Assembly: GCA_964392665.1 (NCBI GenBank)
Contig: CAYMQB010000023.1
Span: 1-40,608, forward strand
From: CAYMQB01 sp964392665
GTDB lineage: Bacteria > Hydrothermota > E44-bin80
Direction: 5' to 3'
Length of the DNA stretch: 40,608 nucleotides
The notes under the pieces were generated by a model that saw only the letters and a program-made list of their open reading frames with translations, made no database searches and was not told where the DNA came from. A program made the position numbers and the translations under genes. Below, piece after piece: positions 8,699 through 16,653 of the stretch. Numbering within the stretch: the first letter of the stretch is position 1; each line of letters opens with the position of its first letter.

Positions 8699-9532
8699 TT
8701 ATGAGTTTGTTATTTCTATTTTAACTTTGCCAGCCCCTTTAGACTTGAATCCACCGAGAATGGTTATATTATTCAGAGCAGGAATTAGGATATCGTTAAT
8801 TAATAAGAGTTGGGCCTCTTTCGTTGGTTTTGAAGCAATTCCATTCAACCAAAGGTCAACATTTGTTCCTCCTATTTCTCTTGGTTTACCGAACTGGAAA
8901 GTTCTTTCTTGGGCAATTACTTCCAGCGTTCCCTTAAAAACTGTTCCTGGTTTCACCTGTTCACCATCAACTTTTGCTTTCTTGGCTGTCGTTCCGCTTC
9001 CTCGGTCTATCCTAATGTTTGTTTGGTCAATTCTGTATCCTCCCGTGTCCGTCCAGAAATTGGGTATGCGAAGAAATCCCATCAAACCTGGAGTACCAAA
9101 GAGATAGCAAACAGGGCAAAGTCCGTTATTATCTACAATAACTTTATCTTCTTCTACCTTGATTTCACTACACTTACGATATCCAGACCTAAACAGTGCT
9201 TGCTCCGCTTTTGAGGGTCTCGGTGAAGGTATACACGGAGTAATTAGCTCATCATCAGTTATCCCAAGTTTTGATTTAAGCTCGTCCTTTTTATCAATTA
9301 GCAATTGCTCCACTTGATATCTGAAAGCTCCTTTAAAGCTGGACGCAGGTATTGCTGGCTTTCCGTCTACAGAAAAGACAAGTGCCTTCTTTTCCGTAAG
9401 CGGCGAGGGACTGCCTCCGATATGGAGGAACGAACCTTCCTGAACGGTTATCTTCAGTGGAATCTGGAGCACCGCCAATATCCCTTGTTTCTTATTTTCT
9501 GGCAAGGTTTCCATATTACCTATGCTATTCAT
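8699..9532 (-). CDS. Csm3-like Cas7-family RAMP protein
   Basis: This 277-residue protein is a type III Cas7 (Csm3/Cmr4-like) backbone subunit that would polymerise along crRNA. Visible features: LHIGGSPSP (residues 37-44), IPASSFKGAFR (61-71, the RAMP crRNA-binding motif), a zinc-site-like cysteine set (Cys100, Cys121, Cys139, Cys142 in LCPVCYLFGT), DRGSGTTAKKAKVDGEQV (176-193) and the glycine-rich LGGFKSKGAGKV near the C-terminus. The loop after IGG, where active Csm3 carries the RNA-cleaving Asp, reads SPSPLTEKK with no Asp, so target-RNA cutting may be absent. A strong Shine-Dalgarno, GGAGGTGAT, precedes the ATG, which overlaps the upstream gene. It is the only type III Cas7 in the locus. 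Confidence 0.85.
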   Translation of the reverse strand: MNSIGNMETLPENKKQGILAVLQIPLKITVQEGSFLHIGGSPSPLTEKKALVFSVDGKPAIPASSFKGAFRYQVEQLLIDKKDELKSKLGITDDELITPCIPSPRPSKAEQALFRSGYRKCSEIKVEEDKVIVDNNGLCPVCYLFGTPGLMGFLRIPNFWTDTGGYRIDQTNIRIDRGSGTTAKKAKVDGEQVKPGTVFKGTLEVIAQERTFQFGKPREIGGTNVDLWLNGIASKPTKEAQLLLINDILIPALNNITILGGFKSKGAGKVKIEITNS

Positions 9533-10115
9533 CTTTTATCACCTCCATAAATTGGATTAAAGAGTTTAATTTCCTAATAAAGAATGCCAACTCAAGTATA
9601 TCAAGGTTCATCACATATAGATCCTTTACATATTCTAATGTTTTTCGAAGTGCACGCTTCTCATAACCTCTTGCTCTATCTATTTTAGAAAGGAAATACT
9701 GTTCCACGGTTGAACAATTGTGATTTTCAATAACCTTACCGTAATCTTCCATATTGGGCAATTTACATTCAATAATTCCAAACGAATCGAGTTTATCAAG
9801 CATTTGTTCTAAAATGTAAGGTTTCTGATCATAAGCTTTTTTTAATGATTTTCCCAATTCAATTGTATATTTTATCTTATTCTTTCTCCACCGATTTGCA
9901 TTTTGCTCTTTTTGTTGAAGGTCTTGGCATTGATTATCCACAATGGAACAAAAGGAGTTTTTATCTCTTTTCTCGAAGGCTTCTTTAAGTTGTTTCCACT
10001 CCTCCGTTTCAAATAGTAAAGGTATAGCAGATTTTGCATTTCTATCATACGGTGGGCCAAATATATCTCTGTCATTTAAAGCTTTTTTAAATACTTCATC
10101 CATTTTGCTCGTCAT
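9525..10115 (-). CDS. Helical protein of type III-like module, possible small subunit
   Basis: This 196-residue protein is not recognised from sequence. It is rich in Lys/Glu and predicted to be mostly helical, with charged stretches (ANRWRKNKIKYTIELGKSLKKAY; ARGYEKRALRKTLEYVKDLY) and a more hydrophobic C-terminal helix. A Shine-Dalgarno, GAGGGTGA, lies 7 nt before the ATG at 10115. Both ends overlap neighbours: a Cas5-like RAMP before it and a Csm3-like protein after it. Its position between these subunits suggests the role of the small subunit (Cas11/Csm2/Cmr5-like) of the effector complex. It is longer than typical Cas11 proteins, so this is a positional guess only. Confidence 0.55.
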   Translation of the reverse strand: MTSKMDEVFKKALNDRDIFGPPYDRNAKSAIPLLFETEEWKQLKEAFEKRDKNSFCSIVDNQCQDLQQKEQNANRWRKNKIKYTIELGKSLKKAYDQKPYILEQMLDKLDSFGIIECKLPNMEDYGKVIENHNCSTVEQYFLSKIDRARGYEKRALRKTLEYVKDLYVMNLDILELAFFIRKLNSLIQFMEVIKDE

Positions 10116-10740
10116 AATATGTCACCCTCTTTAACAGAATTTCTGGCGCTTCAACCAAGCTTTTGGGAAATAATACTCTTTTATATACTCCACTGATGTA
10201 ATAAGTATCTGGTTTAAACAAATAGCCATAAAGTGGAGAAATGACTTTTATTCCAAAATCCTTACATTCATCTTCGAACAATTTTACAGCAAGAATTCCC
10301 TGTTTTATCTCAAATTCTTTTGTTTCAATATTTTCTACTTTGCATTTACCAAAGCTTTTACTTTTCAACGCGCCCATCTGAAATCCCGTGTCTTGCATTT
10401 CATTCTGTAACTCTTCACCTTTATTATAAGGGATATAAATAGATGCTCCAATTTTCCCCTCTTTGGTTTTTGGTCTTAAATACTCCGTAAAAATAGGCAT
10501 TTTAGAAATGTTGAGGAACTTATCTTTAATTGAATATGTAAATTCACCTTTTTGGTAAGTCTGTTTCTCAATAATACCCACAGCTGGTACTTTTATACCA
10601 AAATAATGTTTTAATGCACCTTCTATTGTAGATGAAGGTATTATTTCTTGGCAAGGTCTAAATACTCCACCTTTAACTCGTTCTCCTATAATAATAGAAT
10701 CAATTTCTAAATGAATTTCAAGAAGTTTGAGTTTATTCAT
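10096..10740 (-). CDS. Cas5-like RAMP protein (Csm4/Csx10-like)
   Basis: This 214-residue RAMP protein has the PSSTIEGALKHYFG motif (residues about 35-48, a variant of the RAMP PGSSLKGALR signature) and a glycine-rich segment MGALKSKSFGKCKV (about 122-135). The arrangement fits the Cas5 group of type III complexes (Csm4, Cmr3, Csx10), which caps the crRNA 5' tag and contacts Cas10. It starts within the end of the cas10-like gene (overlap 8 nt), matching this proposed partnership. The operon has a second, clearly type I Cas5 further upstream (12733-13365). The exact subfamily is uncertain. Confidence 0.7.
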   Translation of the reverse strand: MNKLKLLEIHLEIDSIIIGERVKGGVFRPCQEIIPSSTIEGALKHYFGIKVPAVGIIEKQTYQKGEFTYSIKDKFLNISKMPIFTEYLRPKTKEGKIGASIYIPYNKGEELQNEMQDTGFQMGALKSKSFGKCKVENIETKEFEIKQGILAVKLFEDECKDFGIKVISPLYGYLFKPDTYYISGVYKRVLFPKSLVEAPEILLKRVTYYDEQNG

Positions 10741-12736
10741 TGATCTCCACTCCCTTTATAATCTTACAAAAATTAAGAAACTTTAATGGTGTTATGCCTT
10801 GTAAGAAAAGTTCGTAAGGTTCGGGATTGTTCGCCCTGTTGTTAAATATTTCTGTTGTTAAATACATATCTGAGTGTAATCTTTCTTGGGTTTGAATCAA
10901 TTTATAGAGGTAACTCTGTGATATATTGGAATTTATAAGTTTTTCAAAAATTTCTTGCACTTCACTCTTTGCGAAAAAATTTTCAAACACATTATGGTAA
11001 TAAATGTTTAAAAATGATTTGTTACCTTGCTCGAAATATCTCCAGTGGTCTCTTATTGGATATTTGATATTTGCAATGCTTAACGAAAGGTTTATTGGTG
11101 AATTTTTATCACTTACGCAACCAGGAAAAGATTGGTCAAAGAGCTTTAAGAATCTTTTAATTACCTTTGTAGTTATTTCAGGAGAATACTTAAACACTCC
11201 AAGTTCATCATATTCGACGATGGGCTTTTTAATATCTTCATTACCGCTAAACTGTTTCCAAAACTCTTTTATCATTTCTTTGTAATCGTGATAAAAATCA
11301 ACCCGTAAAGCGAGAAATCTGAATTCATCTTTCAAAACATTTGCTTTTTCGAAATTATATCTATTAATATATTTTTCAAATGCATCCCTCAGCCAATCTT
11401 CCAATTTCTTTTGGTCTAAGGAGAACTTGAACCAACAAACCTTAATACCTTCCTGCTCCCATGTTGTTCCATATTCTCGGAAGGGCTCTCTCATATTCCT
11501 TATTTCTTGACATTTTTCACATATCAATTCTCTTATATTTTCTTTTACTCTTTCTTTTGCTTTTTCCTGCTGGCATATATCGCAAATAGGTGGTTCTATT
11601 TCATCTGGTAGGTTCTGCATAATAACTTTTTTGAATATTTTCGTATTTCTGCGATTGAGAACCTGTAATCTTGCAGAATTATTTGATTCCCTGGCTTTTA
11701 AGGTTTTTCTATCAAGTATAGAGCTTAATATTCCCAAATCAGCAATCGTTTTTTCTATTTCTATATAAAAACCCCACTCCAGAAGAGGTTTGAATATTTC
11801 TTTTAAATCTTGATTTACTGGAAGAAATAAAGTGATAAAATCCGAAGTTGTAAATAGAACTTCATCTTTATAATTTTTAACAATATTGTTTACAATCTTT
11901 CCCCTTTTTTTGAGTAAATTCACATCTCGTAGTCTAACAAATGAATGGGGAAATTTTATCCAGCATTTCACTAATGTTGGCTGCCACTTTCCTTTATCAA
12001 CATCATTTGTTCCTGTAGTTCTCGTGCCTCCTTCAGCTTTGTTTATCTTTTTTACTCTGATTCTATTATATTTTACCGATATTGTTCCATCCAATTCTTT
12101 TACCACTTCAGTATTTTTCTCGAGGACTCTATAGATTTTACCAACTAACTCCACATGAGTATGGAGAGAGGTAATATCTCTGGGAATGTTTTTATCTTCG
12201 GGAGTTAGCAAGAGATTTTCTTTATACTTAGTCAGGAATTCTTCTCCAGATTGGCAATTTTGAATTTCATCAAATAGATTTTTTAAGTCATTAACTGTTC
12301 TAAAAGCCGCCCAATGTTTTCTCTTATCTTTCTCATTTTGGAAAAAATTTTTGTTCCAGAGTTTTAAAATTCCCTCTTGTTGAGATGGTTTTTTTTCTAA
12401 GTTTAACGTTGCTCTTGAAACAGAGGAAGCTAAATGATCAGCAAGGATAAGTAAAAATAGATGATATTTGGATTCTGGAGATGGTGTATTTCCGGTCCTG
12501 TCCTGTAGATTCCATTGATTGATATCTTTCTCAATTTCTGCAGTTTTATGATTATATTGACCCCACCATGAAGGTGAAGTGGGTTGAGATATACCTAAGT
12601 TTTGAAAATCAAAATCAACAAATACATGACTTTTCCATGATTTTCCAGTTTTTCTTCTTAATCTAGTTTTAACACTACCATCAACCAACTTTCCTATATC
12701 ATGCAGTTCTGGAACAAATTTATTTTTATCTTTCAT
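10733..12736 (-). CDS. Cas10-like large subunit, HD present, GGDD absent
   Basis: The start is set at 12736 by GGGGGAGA before the ATG and a 4-nt ATGA overlap with cas5, giving 667 residues. The N-terminus has an HD-nuclease motif (VPELHDIGKL, His12-Asp13) and LADHLASSVSR (98-108), as in Cas10 HD domains. A zinc ribbon follows (CDIC at 385-388, CEKC at 406-409). The C-terminal half has a palm-like pattern: LALRVDFYHDY, then IVEYDELGVFKYSPE, then LSLSIANIKYPIRDHW (558-564 for KYPIRDH). Where cyclase-active Cas10 proteins have GGDD, this protein reads EYDE. It should therefore not make cyclic oligoadenylate. It could be a Csx11-like or III-F-like Cas10. It is short for Csx11. The assignment rests on pattern and context, not on a profile hit. 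Confidence 0.72.
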   Translation of the reverse strand: MKDKNKFVPELHDIGKLVDGSVKTRLRRKTGKSWKSHVFVDFDFQNLGISQPTSPSWWGQYNHKTAEIEKDINQWNLQDRTGNTPSPESKYHLFLLILADHLASSVSRATLNLEKKPSQQEGILKLWNKNFFQNEKDKRKHWAAFRTVNDLKNLFDEIQNCQSGEEFLTKYKENLLLTPEDKNIPRDITSLHTHVELVGKIYRVLEKNTEVVKELDGTISVKYNRIRVKKINKAEGGTRTTGTNDVDKGKWQPTLVKCWIKFPHSFVRLRDVNLLKKRGKIVNNIVKNYKDEVLFTTSDFITLFLPVNQDLKEIFKPLLEWGFYIEIEKTIADLGILSSILDRKTLKARESNNSARLQVLNRRNTKIFKKVIMQNLPDEIEPPICDICQQEKAKERVKENIRELICEKCQEIRNMREPFREYGTTWEQEGIKVCWFKFSLDQKKLEDWLRDAFEKYINRYNFEKANVLKDEFRFLALRVDFYHDYKEMIKEFWKQFSGNEDIKKPIVEYDELGVFKYSPEITTKVIKRFLKLFDQSFPGCVSDKNSPINLSLSIANIKYPIRDHWRYFEQGNKSFLNIYYHNVFENFFAKSEVQEIFEKLINSNISQSYLYKLIQTQERLHSDMYLTTEIFNNRANNPEPYELFLQGITPLKFLNFCKIIKGVEINE

Positions 12737-13365
12737 TTCTCCCCCTCTATTATGACTCCCCAACCTTTCTCTTCGTCTATCCATCCTTTTCCTTTATACT
12801 TCTGAAAATCTTTTACAAGAAACCAGGGACGAGTGCCAAGAGGTTCTCTAGGAAAGGTGTTAGAAAAATGCGTGGGTAAAGCCTGAATCATACCATTAAG
12901 AGGCCACATTGGAGGAAAGGGAAGAATAATTCCACCAACCTTGATATTTTCTCTTTTCAACAGATTGACTTTTTTTATTTCCTCTACCAAAGCAAGTTCT
13001 GTGCTTCTTCCAAGCAGTAAAGGATAATAGGGTTTCTTAAAGCATTTAGCAATTTCCTCTTCTTTCAGGTAAAGATAAAATTTGGGATTAAGAAGGAACT
13101 CTCGTTTTATTACATTAGGTTTGCTAATTTTTCCCCTTTCCCATTCGTAGATAGTTTCAAGATCCACTCCTTTTGCATCGCTCTTAAATACATACTTTAC
13201 TTTTATATCTTTTGGAGTAATTATCTTGCCGCAGGCTGCAGAAATTAAACCATATACTGTTGAATAAGGAGGAATTGGCAAAGTTGGTTGATAACCATAA
13301 ACAAATATGGGATACCTAAAAGAAGCAGTCCAACCCGTTATCTTTATTCGATAAAAAGAATCCAT
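12733..13365 (-). CDS. cas5: Type I-B Cascade subunit Cas5
   Basis: Cas5 binds the 5' handle of the crRNA in Cascade. This 210-residue protein begins with the family signature: ITGWTASFRYPIFVYGYQPTLPIPPYSTVYGLISAACG, in which a beta strand leads into the conserved PPYSTVYGLI segment. It fits the Tneap-type Cas5. A Shine-Dalgarno (AAAGGAAAG) precedes the ATG, 12 bp after the cas7 stop. Its stop overlaps the cas10-like start by 4 nt, the junction at which the operon passes from type I to type III-like genes. Confidence 0.93.
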   Translation of the reverse strand: MDSFYRIKITGWTASFRYPIFVYGYQPTLPIPPYSTVYGLISAACGKIITPKDIKVKYVFKSDAKGVDLETIYEWERGKISKPNVIKREFLLNPKFYLYLKEEEIAKCFKKPYYPLLLGRSTELALVEEIKKVNLLKRENIKVGGIILPFPPMWPLNGMIQALPTHFSNTFPREPLGTRPWFLVKDFQKYKGKGWIDEEKGWGVIIEGEK

Positions 13366-13377
13366 ATCGTCTTTCCT

Positions 13378-14412
13378 TTAGGCAATAAATTCGTCCAGGA
13401 TTTTTGCAAATTCAACCACAGTATTATTGATTGAATTACGCTTTACGTGGACTTTTCTTCCATTAGTCTTCCATGTTTTGCCTGTGAATTCAGATATCTC
13501 TTTCTCCATTTCATCAAGGAATCCTTCCCTTTTACCAATGTATATATCTGAAAGGATAATGTTTTTGTAATCTTCTATTACTTGTGACAGAGCATCAAAG
13601 TTTATTCCATTATTATCTGCCACATTCATAAATATGTGATTGCCACCTTCAATTACTGCAAGAACAAGAAACTTTGGGGAAACATCTGTTAAGTGTTCTG
13701 TAAGTTTTGCACCACCCGAAAGATATGGTAGAGCAAGGATTGTCTCTGTTATCCTTTTTCTCCTTATGTCAACAGGCATCTTCCAGTATTTTTCATTTTC
13801 GTCATAATGTAGTCCCTTTTCTTTTGCCTTTTTGATAAGTTTTGGAGACATATTTTTATATCCTGCTTTTTCTCCCTCATAGAATTTACCTGCCATTTCG
13901 GTATCAATGGAGAATATCCCCTTAAAGACAGTTGAATAGAATTGATGCTCATAGGGAACAGGGTCTCCTTCTTTTTGCCTTGCCATTACACCAAAGTCAT
14001 TTGTAGGGTTCTGGGAAAATATTGAGAGTAAAGGTGAATTTTTTAGCGGAGAAATTCTTGTAACGGTAACATCTACGTTTTTCTTTTTTCCTTTTTCCTC
14101 AACTTCTTCCTTTGCGGCTCTCATATATCCGAACATGTCATCATCGTCATATTCAACAGGGTCTGCTAAAGTATAAGCAACTTTTTTAACTCTTTCTACA
14201 GGGGATAAATTCCAGCCAAATTTTTCAGCAAGGGTTTCTCTCCACCAGTATCTTACTGCCTGTCCAGATACATAGGGATAAACATCCCGTCCTTTCCTCA
14301 CTGTTTTAACCTTTACAGCATTGTCAGTTCTCTCACCTGCATCCATACCTGCATTGTTCAATGCAGACCACGGAGCGTCAATTAACATAAAGCCATTTAT
14401 GGTTTTGCCCAT
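13378..14412 (-). CDS. cas7: Type I-B Cascade backbone Cas7 (Cst2/DevR family)
   Basis: Cas7 forms the crRNA-binding filament of Cascade. The start at 14412 follows GAGGAGGT and lies 1 nt after the cas8 stop; the longer frame would begin within cas8. The 344-residue product opens with KTINGFMLIDAPWSALNNAG and continues with VYPYVSGQAVRYWWRETL, the characteristic N-terminus of the DevR/Cst2 family. VTRISPLKNSPLLSI and FYSTVFKGIFSIDT further on are also typical. It is the second Cas7-family protein in this operon, distinct from the Csm3-like one at 8699-9532. Confidence 0.95.
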   Translation of the reverse strand: MGKTINGFMLIDAPWSALNNAGMDAGERTDNAVKVKTVRKGRDVYPYVSGQAVRYWWRETLAEKFGWNLSPVERVKKVAYTLADPVEYDDDDMFGYMRAAKEEVEEKGKKKNVDVTVTRISPLKNSPLLSIFSQNPTNDFGVMARQKEGDPVPYEHQFYSTVFKGIFSIDTEMAGKFYEGEKAGYKNMSPKLIKKAKEKGLHYDENEKYWKMPVDIRRKRITETILALPYLSGGAKLTEHLTDVSPKFLVLAVIEGGNHIFMNVADNNGINFDALSQVIEDYKNIILSDIYIGKREGFLDEMEKEISEFTGKTWKTNGRKVHVKRNSINNTVVEFAKILDEFIA

Positions 14413-14413
14413 T

Positions 14414-15778
14414 TTATACCTCCTCATTTTCTTTTATTTCTTCCATTATTTCTTTCTTCTCTTTTAAGTAATCGGATAATTTTTCATATATTCTGAACAG
14501 TAAAATATCCCGTGTTTCTTTCCATGTTAAAGCACCTTCTGGAAAAAGGTCATTAAGAAATTCATCCGTTGTAAACAAAGTTTCTTCCATTCCATTTGCA
14601 ATTGTGTCTTTTGTAATCTTTAAGAAAACATTTCTCAAGCCTTCATAACTTTTAGCCGTTTCCAGAGCAAAGAGCCTTTTTGTGTTATCCGTTTTCCTTA
14701 TATAATCGGCAATTTTATCACCAACCCTTTTTAAAACATCAATCCTCTTTTTATCCATTTCCCTCACCTCCTTTAGGTAATAGGAGAAGACCTCCCAATT
14801 TCCAACAATACGCCTATCTGTTTCCAGAAAAAATCCTATTATAGATTTTTTGTTGAGTAAATTCCTGTATACAGTATTGTTCCTCCATTTATAATCTTCT
14901 TCTTTTTTTAACTTTCCGAAACCTTTCCACACAATCTTTGCCCAGGATGAAGCATCAAGACGCTGAATATAAACAAGAAATCTAAATACGCTGTTTGGTA
15001 GATGAATAATCTTCATCGGAGGAGGGTTTTGAGTGTAATTTGAGAATATATATGCGGTAATTGATGGATTTTCTTTTGGGAATACATCTTCCTGCTCTCT
15101 GATTATTTTTTCTACTATATGGAATAAGGCATTTTCACCATTTCTGTAGCCATCTTGTATACAGCCAGTGCAATTATTACTTGCGAACTGTTCTCGAACA
15201 TTCTTAATCCCTTTCCTTGCCCAATATTTCATTATTTTTGAAGATACTGAATGAAGAAGTAAAAAATATTTCCCAACAGAATATAAAAATAGTGGTAAAA
15301 ACTGCACTGCAAAAGTGCAAACGGGACAATATCTTTCACCTTCGGATGCTCCTGCAAAGTAATTTACCAACTTTCCTGAACCAGTGAGAGGAATTTCATC
15401 TCTCTTTCTTTTCGGCAATGTTTCTCTTCTTCCACAGGCAACACAGGTTCCCGAGGTTTTTGGAAGTGAAAATTCTCCCAATAATCCAGTCAAATATTTT
15501 TTTGCATCCGTCTTTTTATCCTTAATAGAAGGGTTTGTAAATTTACTGTTTCCTGTAAAGATAGAGTATAAGTTCTTTTTCCATCCAACGGTCAGATAAA
15601 GGTCAACAATTTTGTTTATTTTTGTTTCCAACTCTTTTGGAGTTAAAACAGAAGAATTCTTATCATAGTATGCGTCAATAGCATAAATCCCCCCATCCAC
15701 AAACGGATTGCCTGTTAGAACAAAATAACGCGTCTGGGGATTTGTATCTTTTCCTATCTCCTTTACCCCCTCAATCAT
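14414..15778 (-). CDS. cas8: Type I-B Cascade large subunit Cas8 (Cst1, CXXC-CXXC)
   Basis: The large subunit of type I-B Cascade recognises the PAM and recruits Cas3. This 454-residue protein has the two CXXC pairs that define the Cst1 family: CVAC (Cys112, Cys115) and CPVC (Cys151, Cys154), which probably form a zinc site. The N-terminus (TRYFVLTGNPFVDGGIYAIDAYY) also fits. It lies 6 bp after the TPR gene and directly before cas7. A conventional PAM-reading subunit shows the type I arm is complete: Cas8, Cas7, Cas5, Cas3 and Cas6 are all intact. Confidence 0.92.
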   Translation of the reverse strand: MIEGVKEIGKDTNPQTRYFVLTGNPFVDGGIYAIDAYYDKNSSVLTPKELETKINKIVDLYLTVGWKKNLYSIFTGNSKFTNPSIKDKKTDAKKYLTGLLGEFSLPKTSGTCVACGRRETLPKRKRDEIPLTGSGKLVNYFAGASEGERYCPVCTFAVQFLPLFLYSVGKYFLLLHSVSSKIMKYWARKGIKNVREQFASNNCTGCIQDGYRNGENALFHIVEKIIREQEDVFPKENPSITAYIFSNYTQNPPPMKIIHLPNSVFRFLVYIQRLDASSWAKIVWKGFGKLKKEEDYKWRNNTVYRNLLNKKSIIGFFLETDRRIVGNWEVFSYYLKEVREMDKKRIDVLKRVGDKIADYIRKTDNTKRLFALETAKSYEGLRNVFLKITKDTIANGMEETLFTTDEFLNDLFPEGALTWKETRDILLFRIYEKLSDYLKEKKEIMEEIKENEEV

Positions 15779-15784
15779 TTTTTA

Positions 15785-16237
15785 TCATTCCTCTTCCTCA
15801 ATGAATTGTTCCCAGGATTTGCCGTTTTTTATTGCAGGGATTATGAATCTTATTCCCTGGTTATCATTCGGATTTAGTTTTAGCATTTTCCTGAAAATCT
15901 TAAGTGCTTTATCTGTTTTTTCTTGCCTCCATAAAGTGAGTCCAAGTCCGTGCATTGCCCTTAAATAAGGTCGGTTTGAAAGTTCAGTCCACTCTAATTG
16001 TTTAGGAAAGTTTCCACCAAGTTTTTCAATAGTCAGCATATACGCTTCTTTGTAATATTTTTCTGCCTCCACCAACTCGGCATTCTCAAGGGCTATACTA
16101 CCCAGTCCATTTATTGCATCAACATATTTGGGGTCCTGTTTCAAAACTTCATTAAATTTCTTTTCTGCTTTGCCTAAATAGCCATCATTAAGTAATTCCC
16201 ATCCATCATAGAGGACTTCCCAGAGTTTTTTCATCAC
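15785..16237 (-). CDS. TPR-repeat protein, first gene of the cas operon
   Basis: This 150-residue protein has tetratricopeptide repeats: GYLGKAEKKFNEVLKQDPKYVDAINGLG, then AELVEAEKYYKEAY, and a C-terminal block PYLRAMHGLGLTLWRQEKTDKALKIF with KLNPNDNQGIRFI. The last part resembles ST7-like TPR proteins. It is the first gene after the operon promoter at 16448-16476, about 200 nt downstream of the predicted start site, and lies 6 bp before cas8. TPRs bind proteins, so it could be an assembly factor or an unrelated passenger. I know of no described Cas role for such a protein. Confidence 0.85.
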   Translation of the reverse strand: MMKKLWEVLYDGWELLNDGYLGKAEKKFNEVLKQDPKYVDAINGLGSIALENAELVEAEKYYKEAYMLTIEKLGGNFPKQLEWTELSNRPYLRAMHGLGLTLWRQEKTDKALKIFRKMLKLNPNDNQGIRFIIPAIKNGKSWEQFIEEEE

Positions 16238-16443
16238 AGTACTTCTCCTTCATTCCTTCAATTATTGCTCTTCCTTTTCAAGTTCTATTTCTTATCTTGA
16301 CTAATTGCAATATCCAATGCTTAAGTCCTTGTCCTCGAATTTGAGTCTCTCTCTTTTCTGGTATACTATCAAATAATTGTTTAAATCCTATTGATACCAA
16401 TTAGTTGCCCAATGCTGTATGATGTTCTTTTCCCGTTCTGTAA

Positions 16444-16476
16444 TTCCTTTATAAAGGAAGTTTTTTTGTTTGTCAA
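16444..16476 (-). promoter_or_regulatory. Main cas operon promoter with palindromic operator
   Basis: On the minus strand TTGACA (16471-16476) and TATAAA (16448-16453) are separated by exactly 17 bp, a near-consensus sigma70 promoter. The -10 lies at the centre of a perfect 16-bp palindrome, TTCCTTTATAAAGGAA (16444-16459). Transcription would start near 16441, giving an untranslated leader of about 200 nt before the TPR gene. The palindrome is well placed for a dimeric repressor, but no candidate regulator is adjacent. Confidence 0.75.
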
Positions 16477-16653
16477 GATTTTTTTTGATTAAAGGTTAAA
16501 TTCTTTTTGGAGGAGATTCTTCCTGGGTGAATATAGGAAGGATTACTCAGAATGACATTATCACACGCTACTTCGCAGATACCCCTCTTTTTAGAGGAGA
16601 TTAAATTACTCAGACCTGTCCTGATGAAAATCAAGAATGGCACCGTTGGAAGA
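16477..16653. repeat. Intergenic region behind cas6 with dispersed repeats
   Basis: The 416-bp gap between the TPR gene and cas6 has no gene. Apart from the promoter, it holds a 43-bp unit (16515-16557, beginning GATTCTTCCTGGG and ending TCAGAATGACA) that recurs with changes at 24667-24709. It also holds a CTCTTTTTAGAG-type hairpin near 16580-16600 whose minus-strand core CTCTAAAAAGAGGGGT recurs near 34806. These look like decayed mobile repeats. The hairpin may also end cas6 transcription. Confidence 0.65.

Noticed and set aside
8699..12736. A standard signalling type III system
   Set aside because: No GGDD in the Cas10-like protein and no CARF/HEPN (Csm6/Csx1) gene in the window.
16238..16653. 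tRNA or riboswitch in the long untranslated leader of the cas operon
   Set aside because: I saw no cloverleaf, anticodon arm or known riboswitch core; only the promoter and repeat-derived hairpins are supported.
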